Notes under the pieces: model-generated | What the model was told of the DNA's origin: nothing | Seen by the model: only the letters and a program-made list of their open reading frames with translations | Database searches by the model: none | Translations under genes and position numbers: made by a program | Part shown: one piece after another, positions 41,918 through 52,093 of the stretch | Layout of the letters: every line of letters starts with the position of its first letter | How positions within the stretch are numbered: the stretch's first letter is position 1 | Source of the DNA: Cyclobacterium sp. SYSU L10401 | GTDB lineage: Bacteria > Bacteroidota > Bacteroidia > Cytophagales > Cyclobacteriaceae | DNA: 64,000 bases | Direction of reading: 5' to 3' | Assembly: GCF_010993705.1 (NCBI RefSeq) | Contig: NZ_WOFO01000010.1 | Coordinates: 155,126 to 219,125 of the forward strand

Positions 41918-43699
41918 TTGATGTTTCAGAAATATTTCAAACATTTTTCCTTTTTTTATCACTATCTGGAATATAGGATTTTTGTGAATATGGGACTTAA
42001 TATTTCCGTAGGCTTATTGGATGGGTTCGGTATTGTGATGTTTCTTCCGCTTCTGCAGATGGTAGATGGTAGCGAAAATGTCAGTTCGGAAAAATTGGGA
42101 AATATGGGATTTATTGTCAAGGGTATTGAAGGGTTAGGCCTAACACTCAATTTACCAACTGTTCTGCTTTTTATGTTGTTATTCTTTAGTCTTAAGGGAA
42201 TCGCAAGGTTTGTAGAGTCGTATTACAGAACTGGTGCTCAATACTATTTCCTGAGAAAACTCAGGTTGGAGGGTATTTATAGCTTAAGAGATTATGCTTA
42301 CAAATCTTTTGTAAATGCAGATTCTGGTAGGATTCAGAATTCTCTTTCAGGGGAAATCAATAAAGTTGCTAGCGCTTCCAACTCCTACTTTATGACCTTG
42401 CAATGTGTTGTTATGACCCTTGTGTATGGTATTTTGGCTTTATTGGCTAATGCCGAATTTGCAGTAATGGTCATGGTAGGAGGATTGCTATCCAACATAC
42501 TTTTTAAGGTGATCAATAAAAAGACAGTGAGTGCCTCCCGAAAGATCACCTATGAAGGTCATGATTATCAAGGAATGCTGATTCAAAACGTGGCTTTTTT
42601 CAAATATTTGAAAGCAACTGGGTTGGTGGATGAGTACTCTGCGAAAATGGCAAAATTGGTGGAAAGAGTGGAATCAAACGGTAAGCGAATTGGAGTATAT
42701 GGTGCAATATTGTACGCCAGCAAAGAGCCTGTGATAATGGCTGTTGCAATTGGAGTTATTTTTATACAAACCTATTTGATGGGGCAGAGCTTGAGTTTAA
42801 TTATACTCAGTTTACTGTTTTTTTACAGGGCATTAACCTACTTAATGAGTTTACAGACATTTTACAATAATTTTTTGACCAATTCAGGTGCATTGGAAAA
42901 TATGCGCGAATTTCTTGACGACCTTCAGGAAAACAGGGAGAAAAATGCCGGGATTAAGAAAGTTTGCTTAAACAATGAAATTAGATTTGAAAATGTAGGG
43001 TTTGCATACAGTAAAAAAAATATTCTAAAAGAAATAAATTTGGTGATTTCGAAAAATGAATCGGTGGCCTTTGTAGGGGAAAGCGGTAGTGGAAAAACTA
43101 CGTTGGTTAACCTTATAACTGGATTGATTTCAAATCAAACCGGAAATTTAACTGTAGATGAAGAAGAAATAAATAAAATTGATCTTAGAGCGTATCAGGC
43201 AAGGATAGGCTACATTACTCAGGAACCGGTTGTGTTTTCTGATTCTGTTTTTAACAATGTGACTTTCTGGTCGGAACAAAGCGATGGGGTGAATAAGCGC
43301 TTTTGGGAGGCTTTGGAGAAGGCCCATATTGCTGATTTTGTTAGACAATTACCTGAAAAGGAAAACACGCTTTTAGGAACCAACGGGATCTTAGTCAGCG
43401 GTGGCCAGAAGCAACGTATTTCTATTGCCCGTGAACTGTATAAAGATATCGATCTTCTGATCATGGACGAGGCTACCTCATCGTTAGATTCTGAGTCCGA
43501 AAAAATAATTCAAGAAAACATCGAAGCTCTTCAGGGAAAAGTGACGCTAGTCATCGTGGCCCATAGATTGGCAACAATAAAAAATGTGGACAAGATTGTA
43601 CTCTTATCCAAAGGTAGAATTGTTGCCACGGATGGCTTTAAAGAGTTAGTGGACAATTCCCCTGCCTTTAAAAAAATGGTAGAATTGCAGACCTTTTGA
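41918..43699 (+). CDS. ABC transporter, PglK/MsbA-like lipid-linked glycan flippase
   Basis: 593 residues: a six-helix membrane half (~20-320) fused to an ATPase (~345-590). Walker A is GESGSGKTTLVN near 386, the signature VSGGQKQRIS, Walker B LLIMDEATSSLD, and the switch histidine AHRLAT. As a half-transporter it would work as a dimer. In this cluster it probably flips an undecaprenyl-linked oligosaccharide or glycolipid, standing in for a Wzx protein, none of which is seen. Confidence 0.88.
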   Translation: MMFQKYFKHFSFFYHYLEYRIFVNMGLNISVGLLDGFGIVMFLPLLQMVDGSENVSSEKLGNMGFIVKGIEGLGLTLNLPTVLLFMLLFFSLKGIARFVESYYRTGAQYYFLRKLRLEGIYSLRDYAYKSFVNADSGRIQNSLSGEINKVASASNSYFMTLQCVVMTLVYGILALLANAEFAVMVMVGGLLSNILFKVINKKTVSASRKITYEGHDYQGMLIQNVAFFKYLKATGLVDEYSAKMAKLVERVESNGKRIGVYGAILYASKEPVIMAVAIGVIFIQTYLMGQSLSLIILSLLFFYRALTYLMSLQTFYNNFLTNSGALENMREFLDDLQENREKNAGIKKVCLNNEIRFENVGFAYSKKNILKEINLVISKNESVAFVGESGSGKTTLVNLITGLISNQTGNLTVDEEEINKIDLRAYQARIGYITQEPVVFSDSVFNNVTFWSEQSDGVNKRFWEALEKAHIADFVRQLPEKENTLLGTNGILVSGGQKQRISIARELYKDIDLLIMDEATSSLDSESEKIIQENIEALQGKVTLVIVAHRLATIKNVDKIVLLSKGRIVATDGFKELVDNSPAFKKMVELQTF

Positions 43700-43718
43700 A
43701 AAAAGAGCGAACCATATT

Positions 43719-44636
43719 TTGCATAAACTTCATTTAATTCACAAAGTCAAATCATTTTTCATTGACAAGAGACCGAAAGGTTTTGGAAGGGTTCTTAAGT
43801 TAATTGATGCCCTATTTTTCAAAGCCCTTCCAGAGGGAGAACTATTGATCAAAACGCTTGATGGTTTTCAATTATTTATAAACCCAAAATATGATAAAGG
43901 TATAGAGAGAAAGTTATACCTGACTGGAGTTTATGAAAAAGGATTGCTTAGGGTTTTAGACAACATTCTATCACCCGGGGACGTGATGGTCGATGCTGGA
44001 GCAAATATTGGGTTGATATCAATTTTTAGTGCCTTTAAAGTTGGAGACGAAGGCTTGGTCGTAGCTTTTGAACCGCACCCTGAAACCTTCTCGATACTTC
44101 AAAAAAATATTCTCATTAATGGATTAACAAAAATTTTACTTTTTAATAAAGCTTTGGGTTCGGCTTCAGGAATAGCCAAAATCTACTCGAATCTTCAAAT
44201 TAATAGAGGCGCTGCATCCCTTGTTTTATTTGAGAAAAACTCGCCCTCGTTTGACGTTGATGTGGTCACTTTGGATTCTATCCTGACGGAAAGGAATATC
44301 CATAAGGTAAACTTATTGAAAATTGATGTCGAAGGATTTGAAATGGAAGTCTTGAAAGGGAGTCATAGTATTTTATCTAAATCAAATGGTCCCATTCTGG
44401 TCGTGGAATGCTCCACTACAAGAAGCAATTTCAATTATTCAATGGATGACCTATTTGATTTTCTCACACATCAGTATAGCTACCACGTTTTTAAGTTTAG
44501 TATTTCGAAAGAGAAAACTTCAAAGCTGATACCAGTGGAAAGGGTAAAGGATTTGCCAGAACATGACAATATATTGGCCTTTAAGGATTTACATTTATTG
44601 ACTTTTTCCAAAAACACTTCGATTTTTGAAGGTTAA
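43719..44636 (+). CDS. FkbM-family methyltransferase
   Basis: 305 residues from a TTG start. The FkbM core starts near 87 with VMVDAGANIGLISI, then VVAFEPHPETFSIL, LLKIDVEGFEMEVLKG. The family O-methylates sugars and polyketides with SAM. It overlaps the following gene by 11 bases. The first ~70 residues are a helical extension common in polysaccharide-locus members. Confidence 0.85.
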   Translation: MHKLHLIHKVKSFFIDKRPKGFGRVLKLIDALFFKALPEGELLIKTLDGFQLFINPKYDKGIERKLYLTGVYEKGLLRVLDNILSPGDVMVDAGANIGLISIFSAFKVGDEGLVVAFEPHPETFSILQKNILINGLTKILLFNKALGSASGIAKIYSNLQINRGAASLVLFEKNSPSFDVDVVTLDSILTERNIHKVNLLKIDVEGFEMEVLKGSHSILSKSNGPILVVECSTTRSNFNYSMDDLFDFLTHQYSYHVFKFSISKEKTSKLIPVERVKDLPEHDNILAFKDLHLLTFSKNTSIFEG

Positions 44637-45894
44637 GAAAGTTGCCTTTCTCCTCAATGAGTTTCCCACCCTAACGGAAACTTTTATATTAAATCAAATT
44701 ACTTTTTTGATAGCGAAAGGTATTGATGTTCATATTTTTTCCCTTTATCAGGGAGATTTTGACCAACTTCATTCCCAATTTCAAAAATACAAATTGGAAA
44801 ATAAAGTCACTTATGTCGCTAATATTTGTCATAGTCCTTTGAAAAGATGGATGGAAGCCACCATATTTTTAAATAAAGAAGGTTTCATGAAAAATATAGG
44901 TGCGTTGATAAAGTGTGTTAACCCTTTTTATTTCGGGATTTCGGGATTCAAATTCACTTATTTCCTATACTATTCCAAAATGTATCCAATAAAAGATTAT
45001 GATTTAGTTCATGCTCATTTTGGGATTATGGGTGCTTTTTTCGCAAGATTTACAAAAATCGGTTTGTTTAAAAATATGCCTTTTTTAGTGAGTTTTCATG
45101 GATATGATCTTACCGCCTCTCAGCGTGTAAAATCCGGAAAGTTATATCGAAAAATGTTTAGAAATGCAAAGTTGATTACTGTTAACTCAAGATATTCCTC
45201 AAAAATGTTAATGAGTAGTGAAAAGGATATTTCTCTGTGTATCAAAATCTTACCAATGGGTGTCAATACCAGGTTTTTCAATTCACCAAATTTTCCCAAA
45301 ACACAAGGTAGTCAAGATCGTCAGAGGTTTAGAATGATTTGTGTAGGTCGTCTTATTTCCCTGAAAGGAGCAGATAGGGCACTAGATATTCTGGAAATCC
45401 TGATAAAGAAGTTTGGTTTAAAAAATGTTGATCTGGTGATTATTGGGGAGGGACCGCTTAGGCTAAAATTAGAACAGGTAATCCTCGAAAAAAGGCTAAA
45501 AAGGAACGTCCATCTTTTAGGTGCCAGAAGCCAAATAGAAATCAAGGAAGAATTAGCAGGGGCTGACCTTTTCATTTATCCTGGGAGAAGAGAAGTTGAA
45601 ACTGGTAGAGCAGAAGCGCAAGGGTTAGTCATATTAGAAGCACAGGCAATGGGCTTGCCTATCGTGGCATTTGATGTGGGGGGGATTAGTGAAGGAATCC
45701 AAAATAATGAAACTGGCATTTTGGTACCTCCTGAGGACATAGATGAATTTGCCAATTGTGTTACGAAATTGCTTCTTAATCCCGACCAAAGGAAAGAAAT
45801 GGGTAAAAAAGCACGAGAATTTGTTGTAGCAAATTTTGATATTGAGATTCTCGGTCAAAGATTATTGGATATTTATGAGGAGGTTTTGGAATGA
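44626..45894 (+). CDS. GT4 glycosyltransferase
   Basis: 422 residues from a TTG inside the end of the previous gene. The GT-B layout has an N-terminal acceptor half (FLLNEFPTLTETFI, the WcaL/colanic type start; VSFHGYDLT), then ICVGRLISLKGADRAL and the donor E-x7-E motif in EAQGLVILEAQAMGLPIVAF. The start resembles colanic-acid-type transferases. Sugar is not predictable. The stop overlaps the next start (ATGA). Confidence 0.87.
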   Translation: MKVKKVAFLLNEFPTLTETFILNQITFLIAKGIDVHIFSLYQGDFDQLHSQFQKYKLENKVTYVANICHSPLKRWMEATIFLNKEGFMKNIGALIKCVNPFYFGISGFKFTYFLYYSKMYPIKDYDLVHAHFGIMGAFFARFTKIGLFKNMPFLVSFHGYDLTASQRVKSGKLYRKMFRNAKLITVNSRYSSKMLMSSEKDISLCIKILPMGVNTRFFNSPNFPKTQGSQDRQRFRMICVGRLISLKGADRALDILEILIKKFGLKNVDLVIIGEGPLRLKLEQVILEKRLKRNVHLLGARSQIEIKEELAGADLFIYPGRREVETGRAEAQGLVILEAQAMGLPIVAFDVGGISEGIQNNETGILVPPEDIDEFANCVTKLLLNPDQRKEMGKKAREFVVANFDIEILGQRLLDIYEEVLE

Positions 45895-46760
45895 AAAGTG
45901 TTTCTGTCATCATTCCTGTGTTCAATAATCAGGAAACTTTAGAACGGGCTGTTTTATCTGTAATAGAAGTTGCTGTTGTATCAGAAGTGATTATTGTAGT
46001 GGATGGTTCGGAAGATGACTCGCCATACGTTGCCAAAGAGCTAGCTGAAAAGTATAAAAAAATTAAAATCGTTTTTCATCCTAATAACCAAAACAAAGGT
46101 GCTTCAGCATCCAGAAATTTAGGATTGTCTCATACTTCATCTGACTGGATACAATTTTTGGATGCAGACGATGAGCTAATTATTGGAAAGATTGAAGAAC
46201 AAATCAAATTAGTAACTTCTGAAACCGCATTTGTAGTCGGTAATAGCATTCATGTGTTTCCGGATAGTAAAAAGCACTACAGGAAATCGGATAAGGAAGT
46301 TTGGAAAGGCTTAATTAGAAGCAAATTGGGAGATACTTGTTCAAATCTTTGGAATAAGAAATTTCTACTAATGGTGGGAGGGTGGAATGAGAATTTGAGT
46401 AGCAGCCAAGAATACAACCTAATGTTTAGGTTATTAGCTGTTAACCCTATAGTTGTGTTTGACGAAAGGTACCTGACTTTAATTTATAAAACGGAGAACT
46501 CCATCAGCACACTTCCCGGAAAACAAAAACTGAGATCAATTAATTGGCTTCAATTAAGGGATAGGATTAGGGAACACTTAGTGAAAAATCAGCAATTTAG
46601 TCCTTTATATAAGTATTATTGGTCGGGAGCAGTTGGCCTATTTTGTGATCAGAATAAAATTGATATGCCAATACAGGTAAACAATAGTTTTTACAATATA
46701 TATAGACTACAAATTTCGATTAAAATTAAAATTTATAATCTGATAAATTTCAATTCATGA
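45891..46760 (+). CDS. GT2 glycosyltransferase
   Basis: 289 residues with a GT-A fold: SVIIPVFNNQETLERAV at the N-terminus, VVDGSEDDS and the metal motif FLDADDE near 90, then a WNENLSSSQEYNLMFRL acceptor-side block. No membrane helix, so it is cytoplasmic or peripheral. Four-base overlaps on both sides show tight coupling with the GT4 before and the methyltransferase after. Confidence 0.87.
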   Translation: MKSVSVIIPVFNNQETLERAVLSVIEVAVVSEVIIVVDGSEDDSPYVAKELAEKYKKIKIVFHPNNQNKGASASRNLGLSHTSSDWIQFLDADDELIIGKIEEQIKLVTSETAFVVGNSIHVFPDSKKHYRKSDKEVWKGLIRSKLGDTCSNLWNKKFLLMVGGWNENLSSSQEYNLMFRLLAVNPIVVFDERYLTLIYKTENSISTLPGKQKLRSINWLQLRDRIREHLVKNQQFSPLYKYYWSGAVGLFCDQNKIDMPIQVNNSFYNIYRLQISIKIKIYNLINFNS

Positions 46761-47473
46761 TTAAAAATTATTTGAAGGATAGTTTTTTCCACATTCAATA
46801 TTGGTTTTTTATAGAATGCAGTAGAGCTTTTCGGCAAAACGATTCCTTAGGTAAAATTCTGAAATATTATTTTCCCTATATGAAGACTAATATGGACTAT
46901 TCCAGAAGCCCTTTGTATTTGGGAATTCCTTGGTTAACCTTCGAGTCTATTGATCACCTAAGGAAAATAATCAAGCCTGACATGAAAGTCTTTGAATTTG
47001 GAAGTGGTGGATCTACAAAGTTTTTTGTAACTAGGGTAAAAGAAATTCACAGTGTTGAACATGATGAACTTTGGTATAACCTTGTTGAAAAAGAAATTGG
47101 AGGTTTTCAAAACCTCAGTTTGAACTTGACGAAAGGAGAAGATAAGCCAATCACCACAGCAGGTTTTATTTCAGATGAAGACAATGATTCACTAGATTAC
47201 AGGAAATATTCTAATTCCATATCTGATTTTGAAGATCAATATTTTGATTTAATTCTGATAGATGGGAAAGCAAGGAATGCCTGCATAAGAAATGCAATCC
47301 CAAAATTAAAAAATGGAGGTTTTTTAATAGTTGACAATTCTCATAGGAAATCCTATTCTAATACCATATCATCAATCAGCAACTGGCTACTTTTCAGAAG
47401 TTTTGGTCCATCAGTGAATTCCAAACGATTCACACAAACCTCATTTTTTCAGAAGCCTGAGCATGGAATATAA
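46757..47473 (+). CDS. Class I SAM-dependent methyltransferase
   Basis: 238 residues; motif I is VFEFGSGGSTKFF near 76, then VEHDELWY (acidic residue for ribose) and YFDLILIDGKARNA. This is the type in which a disordered N-terminal helix precedes the Rossmann core. It probably methylates a sugar in the repeat unit. It overlaps the next gene by 11 bases. Confidence 0.78.
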   Translation: MIKNYLKDSFFHIQYWFFIECSRAFRQNDSLGKILKYYFPYMKTNMDYSRSPLYLGIPWLTFESIDHLRKIIKPDMKVFEFGSGGSTKFFVTRVKEIHSVEHDELWYNLVEKEIGGFQNLSLNLTKGEDKPITTAGFISDEDNDSLDYRKYSNSISDFEDQYFDLILIDGKARNACIRNAIPKLKNGGFLIVDNSHRKSYSNTISSISNWLLFRSFGPSVNSKRFTQTSFFQKPEHGI

Positions 47474-48275
47474 ACATCTATTAATTTCACGACTTAATGT
47501 CTTCTACAAAACCAAAATGTCAGGTAGAGGATTTGACCCTGATATATGGTTATTGGAAAGAGTGGAGATTTTTAAAAAGTTCTGTTTTCCGTCAATCCTC
47601 AACCAATCAAATAAAGATTTCTCTTGGTTTTTTTATATCGATTCCGAAACTCCTTTAGAAGTCAGAAATGATTTGGAAAACACTTTTGAACCATATCCTT
47701 TTATTAAGTTGATATCCCATCACTACGAAAGTTTCAATATTACCAAATACCTTCAATACGATATTCAACAATATTTGGGTTCAGACTTTCAATATTTGAT
47801 ATCCAGTAGGGTAGATACAGATGATATGCTTCATAAGGATTTTATAAAGAATGTTCAAATGCGATTTAATGATCAGAAATATGAGGCCATTAATTTTAAT
47901 AAAGGATTGGTTTATCATATTCCTACAGGTGTTTCTTCAATAATGGTGCATCGATATAATGCCTTTTTATCTCTTATTGAAAAAAGACTTGAGGATGGTT
48001 TTAAAACTGTATTTTACAAACAACATACTGAATATAGAACTGACCCCTACAAGGTCGAAATAAAAATTAAACAATCCATGTGGTGTGTATCTATTCATGG
48101 ATTGAATGACAGCACAGGTTTTTATGGAAGTGTAATTAAGTTTAAGAAGCCTGATTTTAAGGGGGATTTTGGATTTCGATATCAAAAAAAACCATCTTTT
48201 ATAGAGGTTTTAAAGTTTACCATTCGATCTTATTCTAGGACAGTTCAAAAAGTAGGAGATAAATTTTTGATGTAG
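47463..48275 (+). CDS. Rhamnosyltransferase-like protein (GT-A)
   Basis: 270 residues similar in layout to the putative rhamnosyl-transferase family (PF11316): LLISRLNVFYKTKMSGRGFD, then WFFYIDSETP, LISSRVDTDDMLHKDFI with the DTDD metal motif, and WCVSIHGLND near the end. It would add rhamnose or a similar sugar. It lies in an overlapping run with methyltransferases. Confidence 0.75.
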   Translation: MEYKHLLISRLNVFYKTKMSGRGFDPDIWLLERVEIFKKFCFPSILNQSNKDFSWFFYIDSETPLEVRNDLENTFEPYPFIKLISHHYESFNITKYLQYDIQQYLGSDFQYLISSRVDTDDMLHKDFIKNVQMRFNDQKYEAINFNKGLVYHIPTGVSSIMVHRYNAFLSLIEKRLEDGFKTVFYKQHTEYRTDPYKVEIKIKQSMWCVSIHGLNDSTGFYGSVIKFKKPDFKGDFGFRYQKKPSFIEVLKFTIRSYSRTVQKVGDKFLM

Positions 48276-48326
48276 TTTAAAAAAAAAAATTCACGAAGTA
48301 TAAATTTCCAATTTTTTCATTTTAAA

Positions 48327-49094
48327 ATGAAATTAAAACATAAAATTAATATTTGTTTATACAATGGAATATTGGATGCATTGAATTTTAATTCATCTGT
48401 TGCAAAGGTTATAATAGGAAATAAATTTATCTGGAGAGACATTGTTTTCGATTTTGACAGAACCTTCGATTCGAATTTCCCTAAAAACAAGGAGTTTAAA
48501 TTTATTCAAATAGGCGGGAATGACGGAGTAAGTTTTGATACCCTTTATTCTAAAGTAACAACAAGGAATTCAACCGGATTGATTTTGGAGCCGTCACCGA
48601 GATACTTTGAGAAACTAAAATCAAACTATAAGCACTTCAAACCAATTCAATTGCTTCCCTATGCCGTCTTCGAAAAAGCCGGAACTTTGGAACTGTTTGA
48701 ATTAAATGATATTGGATTGAAGAACCATCCAGCATGGGCGGCAGGAATTGGGTCAGTGGATATCAACCATCTAAAAAATTTGAATGTCAAATCAGATGAA
48801 ATTGCGAGGGTTGAGGTTGAAGGAATAACATTTGATGATTTATTGGAAGCCCATCCGGAATTTTTGAGTGTAGACTATTTGCAATTGGACACGGAAGGGT
48901 ATGATTTCCAGATTCTTAAAACCATAGATTTTCAAAAATTTAGTGCGAAGATGATAAAATTTGAATTTAAAAATTTATCCTCGGATCAACAGAATGGTGC
49001 AATATCTATTTTTAAGGATAATTATTTTTTATTCAAAGATGAGTTGGATTTGGTATGTTTAAGAAAGAATTTGAAAATTAAATGTCGGATTTAA
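48327..49094 (+). CDS. FkbM-family methyltransferase
   Basis: 255 residues. FIQIGGNDGVSFD near 55 is a variant motif I (GGNDG for GANxG), then LILEPSPRYFEKL, VEGITFDDLLEAHP and YLQLDTEGYDFQILK. This is the second FkbM copy in the cluster and is of a different subtype from the one at 43719, so two sugar positions may be methylated. It overlaps the next gene by 13 bases. Confidence 0.82.
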   Translation: MKLKHKINICLYNGILDALNFNSSVAKVIIGNKFIWRDIVFDFDRTFDSNFPKNKEFKFIQIGGNDGVSFDTLYSKVTTRNSTGLILEPSPRYFEKLKSNYKHFKPIQLLPYAVFEKAGTLELFELNDIGLKNHPAWAAGIGSVDINHLKNLNVKSDEIARVEVEGITFDDLLEAHPEFLSVDYLQLDTEGYDFQILKTIDFQKFSAKMIKFEFKNLSSDQQNGAISIFKDNYFLFKDELDLVCLRKNLKIKCRI

Positions 49095-50287
49095 AGATCC
49101 TTACCATTCCTTCTTGGTACCCCAGTCCCAAGCAACCTTTGAGAGGCTCTTTTTTTCAAGAACAGGCACAATTTCTTCAGGGAAATAAAGGGCTTGATTT
49201 GCAAGTCCTTTATGGAGAGAAAAAATCATACCCTTTGCTCCATTGGATTTGGGTTTTTATTCAATCTTGGTTGAAACCTACTTGGCCGATTTCAACTGAC
49301 AAAGTTTGGCAGGGTCCAACAGCTTATGGTTTTGATTTTCCCGCAAACAGAAGAATTCCAGATAAACTGCAGATCAAATTGGAACAGCGGCTTATTATGA
49401 AAGCCTACCGCAGTCTAGCGCTCTCAGGTTGGGAACCTGACTTGATTCATGCCCAAAGTAGTATGGATGCAGGCATCTATTCCCAGTATATTAGTCATAA
49501 GACGCAAGTTCCCTTTGTAATTACCGAACATCAAGTGTTTGTTTTTCACTACTACTCCAAAATACGTTCTACATTGATTTTGGATGCATTTCAATTAGCC
49601 CTTAAAACGGCAGCAGTAAGCTGGGATGAGCGCAGGCAAGTGATGATGCATCAGCCTCAATGCAACCCTAAGGTGATCTGGAATTTGGTCGATGAAGATC
49701 AATATGTGATTGATTTAACTAAAAGAAGCAAGGAATTCACGGTCATTACACTACTTAATTCACTTCCGATCAAAGGTGCAGAAGATTTTATGAAGGCCAT
49801 GGCAATTGTGCTTCAATCCGATCCGGAGATCCGCTTTATCATGATTGGAAAAGGTGCAGATGAAAAATTATCCAACCCGCATGAAAATCTGTTTGTTAGA
49901 AAAAGCAAAGAATTGGGAATTTTTGAAAAAGGCGAATTCCGCCCCGTTGTACCCAGAGATCAAATTTCTGATGTCTTAAACCAAGCCCATGTTTTTATAT
50001 CCCCCAGCATTCAGGAACCGCATGGGATTGCCGTGAGGGAAGCAATGATGTGTGGTTTGCCCATAGTCAGTACCGCCAATGGGGGGGTAGAAGACAGTGT
50101 TAATTCCGATACAGGATTGGTGGTACCTGTAAAACAACCTAAAGAAATGGCTTCTGCCATTATCAATGTGAAAAAAAATTATTCAAACTATCACCCAGAA
50201 CGGATTAGGGAATTGGCCATCAGTCAATGTGGTAAAAAGGCTTTTTTAAAATCAATGTTAGATTTCTACCATATCGAAAACAAATAA
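49082..50287 (+). CDS. GT4 glycosyltransferase
   Basis: 401 residues with GT-B halves: ILTIPSWYPSPKQPLRGSFF at the N-terminus, TEHQVFVFHYY for the acceptor side, then VITLLNSLPIKGAEDFMKA, FIMIGKGADEKL and EPHGIAVREAMMCGLPIVST with the E-x7-E donor motif. The IPSWYPS start is common in exopolysaccharide GT4 proteins. One base separates it from the next gene. Confidence 0.87.
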   Translation: MSDLKILTIPSWYPSPKQPLRGSFFQEQAQFLQGNKGLDLQVLYGEKKSYPLLHWIWVFIQSWLKPTWPISTDKVWQGPTAYGFDFPANRRIPDKLQIKLEQRLIMKAYRSLALSGWEPDLIHAQSSMDAGIYSQYISHKTQVPFVITEHQVFVFHYYSKIRSTLILDAFQLALKTAAVSWDERRQVMMHQPQCNPKVIWNLVDEDQYVIDLTKRSKEFTVITLLNSLPIKGAEDFMKAMAIVLQSDPEIRFIMIGKGADEKLSNPHENLFVRKSKELGIFEKGEFRPVVPRDQISDVLNQAHVFISPSIQEPHGIAVREAMMCGLPIVSTANGGVEDSVNSDTGLVVPVKQPKEMASAIINVKKNYSNYHPERIRELAISQCGKKAFLKSMLDFYHIENK

Positions 50288-50288
50288 G

Positions 50289-51206
50289 GTGGAAAAGAAA
50301 CCCAAGTTAAGTGTCTGTATGATTGCCTATAATGTTGAAAAATTTATAGGCGAGGCAATAGAGGGAGTGTTGCAGCAAACTGCTGATTTTGAAATTGAAT
50401 TGCTGATTTCCAATGATAATTCCCAAGACAATACAGAAAAAGTTGTAGAAAAATATATTAACGAACATGTGAATGGTCATTGGATACGATATAAGAGACA
50501 GGAAAAGAATTTAGGATCTACACTGAACTACCTTTGGGTGTTGGAACATTGTCAGGGAGAATATATTGCATTCTGTGATGGAGATGATTATTGGACTGAT
50601 TCCTTTAAACTTCAAAAGCAGATCAATTTTTTGGAAAATACCAAGGAATTTATTGGCTCATTTCATAACCGGCGTAAATGTGATGTAAAAGGAAATGGTC
50701 TTTCTTCATCAATTCAGGAAAAAGAAAAAAGAAATTGGGATTTTGATGGATTGGTTTCCATTATGCCCGAAATTCCTTCGGCGTCAGTGGTATTTCGGAA
50801 GCCTTTAAACTTTGCCTTACCTGAGGAATTTAAGAAAGTGGTCATAAACGGGGATACTTTTCTATGGGTCTATGTTTTACAGTTTGGGGATTTTTATTAT
50901 GACGCGCAAATTGGTCCTTCGGTTTATAGGATTCATTCTCAAGGTCTTTGGTCAACACAAAGTAGCTTTAAGAAATCAGAATTATCCTATAGCACCTATC
51001 TATTGTTGGATTCAGCTTTTCCGAATAGAAAAAGTGTCAAACTACAGCTTTTTCAAATCCGCTTTCATCTTTTCTATTATGCCATAAAGGGAAAAAAATG
51101 GGGCAAATCATTAGGCTATTACTTTTCTAATTTAATGGGTTTGGTTACCTATCCTTCAGGGATAAAGGTCTTTCTTGAATTTCATAAATCACTCCTTTTC
51201 AAATAA
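50289..51206 (+). CDS. GT2 glycosyltransferase
   Basis: 305 residues from a GTG start. The GT-A core is LSVCMIAYNVEKFIGEAI, SNDNSQDNTE and the metal motif AFCDGDDYW, then PSASVVFRKPL and INGDTFLW. It resembles transferases that build capsular or O-antigen repeats. The donor is unknown. Confidence 0.86.
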   Translation: MEKKPKLSVCMIAYNVEKFIGEAIEGVLQQTADFEIELLISNDNSQDNTEKVVEKYINEHVNGHWIRYKRQEKNLGSTLNYLWVLEHCQGEYIAFCDGDDYWTDSFKLQKQINFLENTKEFIGSFHNRRKCDVKGNGLSSSIQEKEKRNWDFDGLVSIMPEIPSASVVFRKPLNFALPEEFKKVVINGDTFLWVYVLQFGDFYYDAQIGPSVYRIHSQGLWSTQSSFKKSELSYSTYLLLDSAFPNRKSVKLQLFQIRFHLFYYAIKGKKWGKSLGYYFSNLMGLVTYPSGIKVFLEFHKSLLFK

Positions 51207-51214
51207 CAAATAGA

Positions 51215-52090
51215 GTGACTATTTCAATTGTAATTCCATATTACAACGATTTTGAGAGATTAATCCGTTTATTAGAGTCTTTGGAGGACCAATTATTAGA
51301 CAAGAAAAACTGGGAAGCAGTTGTGGTTAACAATGACTCTGAAGTACCATTGATTTTGCCAAATAATTTTTCGTTAGGCTACTCGCTGCAATTGCTTCAA
51401 GAGAACAAGCCTGGATCCTATGCGGCGAGAAATAAGGGTATTGCTGAAGCTAAGGGACAAATTATTGCATTTACAGATTCTGATTGCCTACCCGACAAGA
51501 CCTGGTTAAAAAATGCCTGGGAAATGTTTTCCCATGATTACAAAAAAGAAATGGGTATTTTGACGGGCCCAGTTTCTTTGTTTTTTAAAGACCCAAAGCG
51601 TTTGACAGATGCTGAGGTTTTTGAAAAATATACGGGATTCACAACAGATGCCTATGCCAAAGAAGGACATGCCATCACAGCCAATTGGTTTTCTTATAAA
51701 TCGGTTTTGGAGGAGTTTGGATGTTTTAACATGCAACTGAAATCTAATGGTGATTCTGAGCTATCAGGAAAAATCAGCCGAAAATATCCAATTGTTTACT
51801 GCGAAAACATTTTAGTCAGACATCCTGCCCGCTACCTCACTTCAGATTTGGTCAATAAATATCAAAGACTACTGGGGGGCACCTATACCAGAAGGTTTAA
51901 AGGAAAGAAAGCAGCATTCCGTAGGTTCTTTCTTGATTTTGTTGCGAGGCGTTACCGATTTGCCATAAAAAAAATATTTACCGTTTCCCTGAAAGAATCA
52001 ATGGCCATCCTAAGGGTATGTCATTCCGTAAACAAAGGAGCTGTTCAAGAATATTTTAATTTGGTCAACGGAGGAGAGACGAAAAGATAA
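51215..52090 (+). CDS. GT2 glycosyltransferase
   Basis: 291 residues from a GTG. ISIVIPYYNDFERLIRLL, then GSYAARNKGIAEAKGQIIAF and TDSDCLPDKTWL give the GT-A nucleotide and metal sites (DSD). A basic C-terminal region (RRFKGKKAAFRRFFLDFVARRYR) could sit on the membrane. The AARNxGIxxAxG signature fits the GT2 subgroup with broad donor range. Confidence 0.86.
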   Translation: MTISIVIPYYNDFERLIRLLESLEDQLLDKKNWEAVVVNNDSEVPLILPNNFSLGYSLQLLQENKPGSYAARNKGIAEAKGQIIAFTDSDCLPDKTWLKNAWEMFSHDYKKEMGILTGPVSLFFKDPKRLTDAEVFEKYTGFTTDAYAKEGHAITANWFSYKSVLEEFGCFNMQLKSNGDSELSGKISRKYPIVYCENILVRHPARYLTSDLVNKYQRLLGGTYTRRFKGKKAAFRRFFLDFVARRYRFAIKKIFTVSLKESMAILRVCHSVNKGAVQEYFNLVNGGETKR

Positions 52091-52093
52091 AAT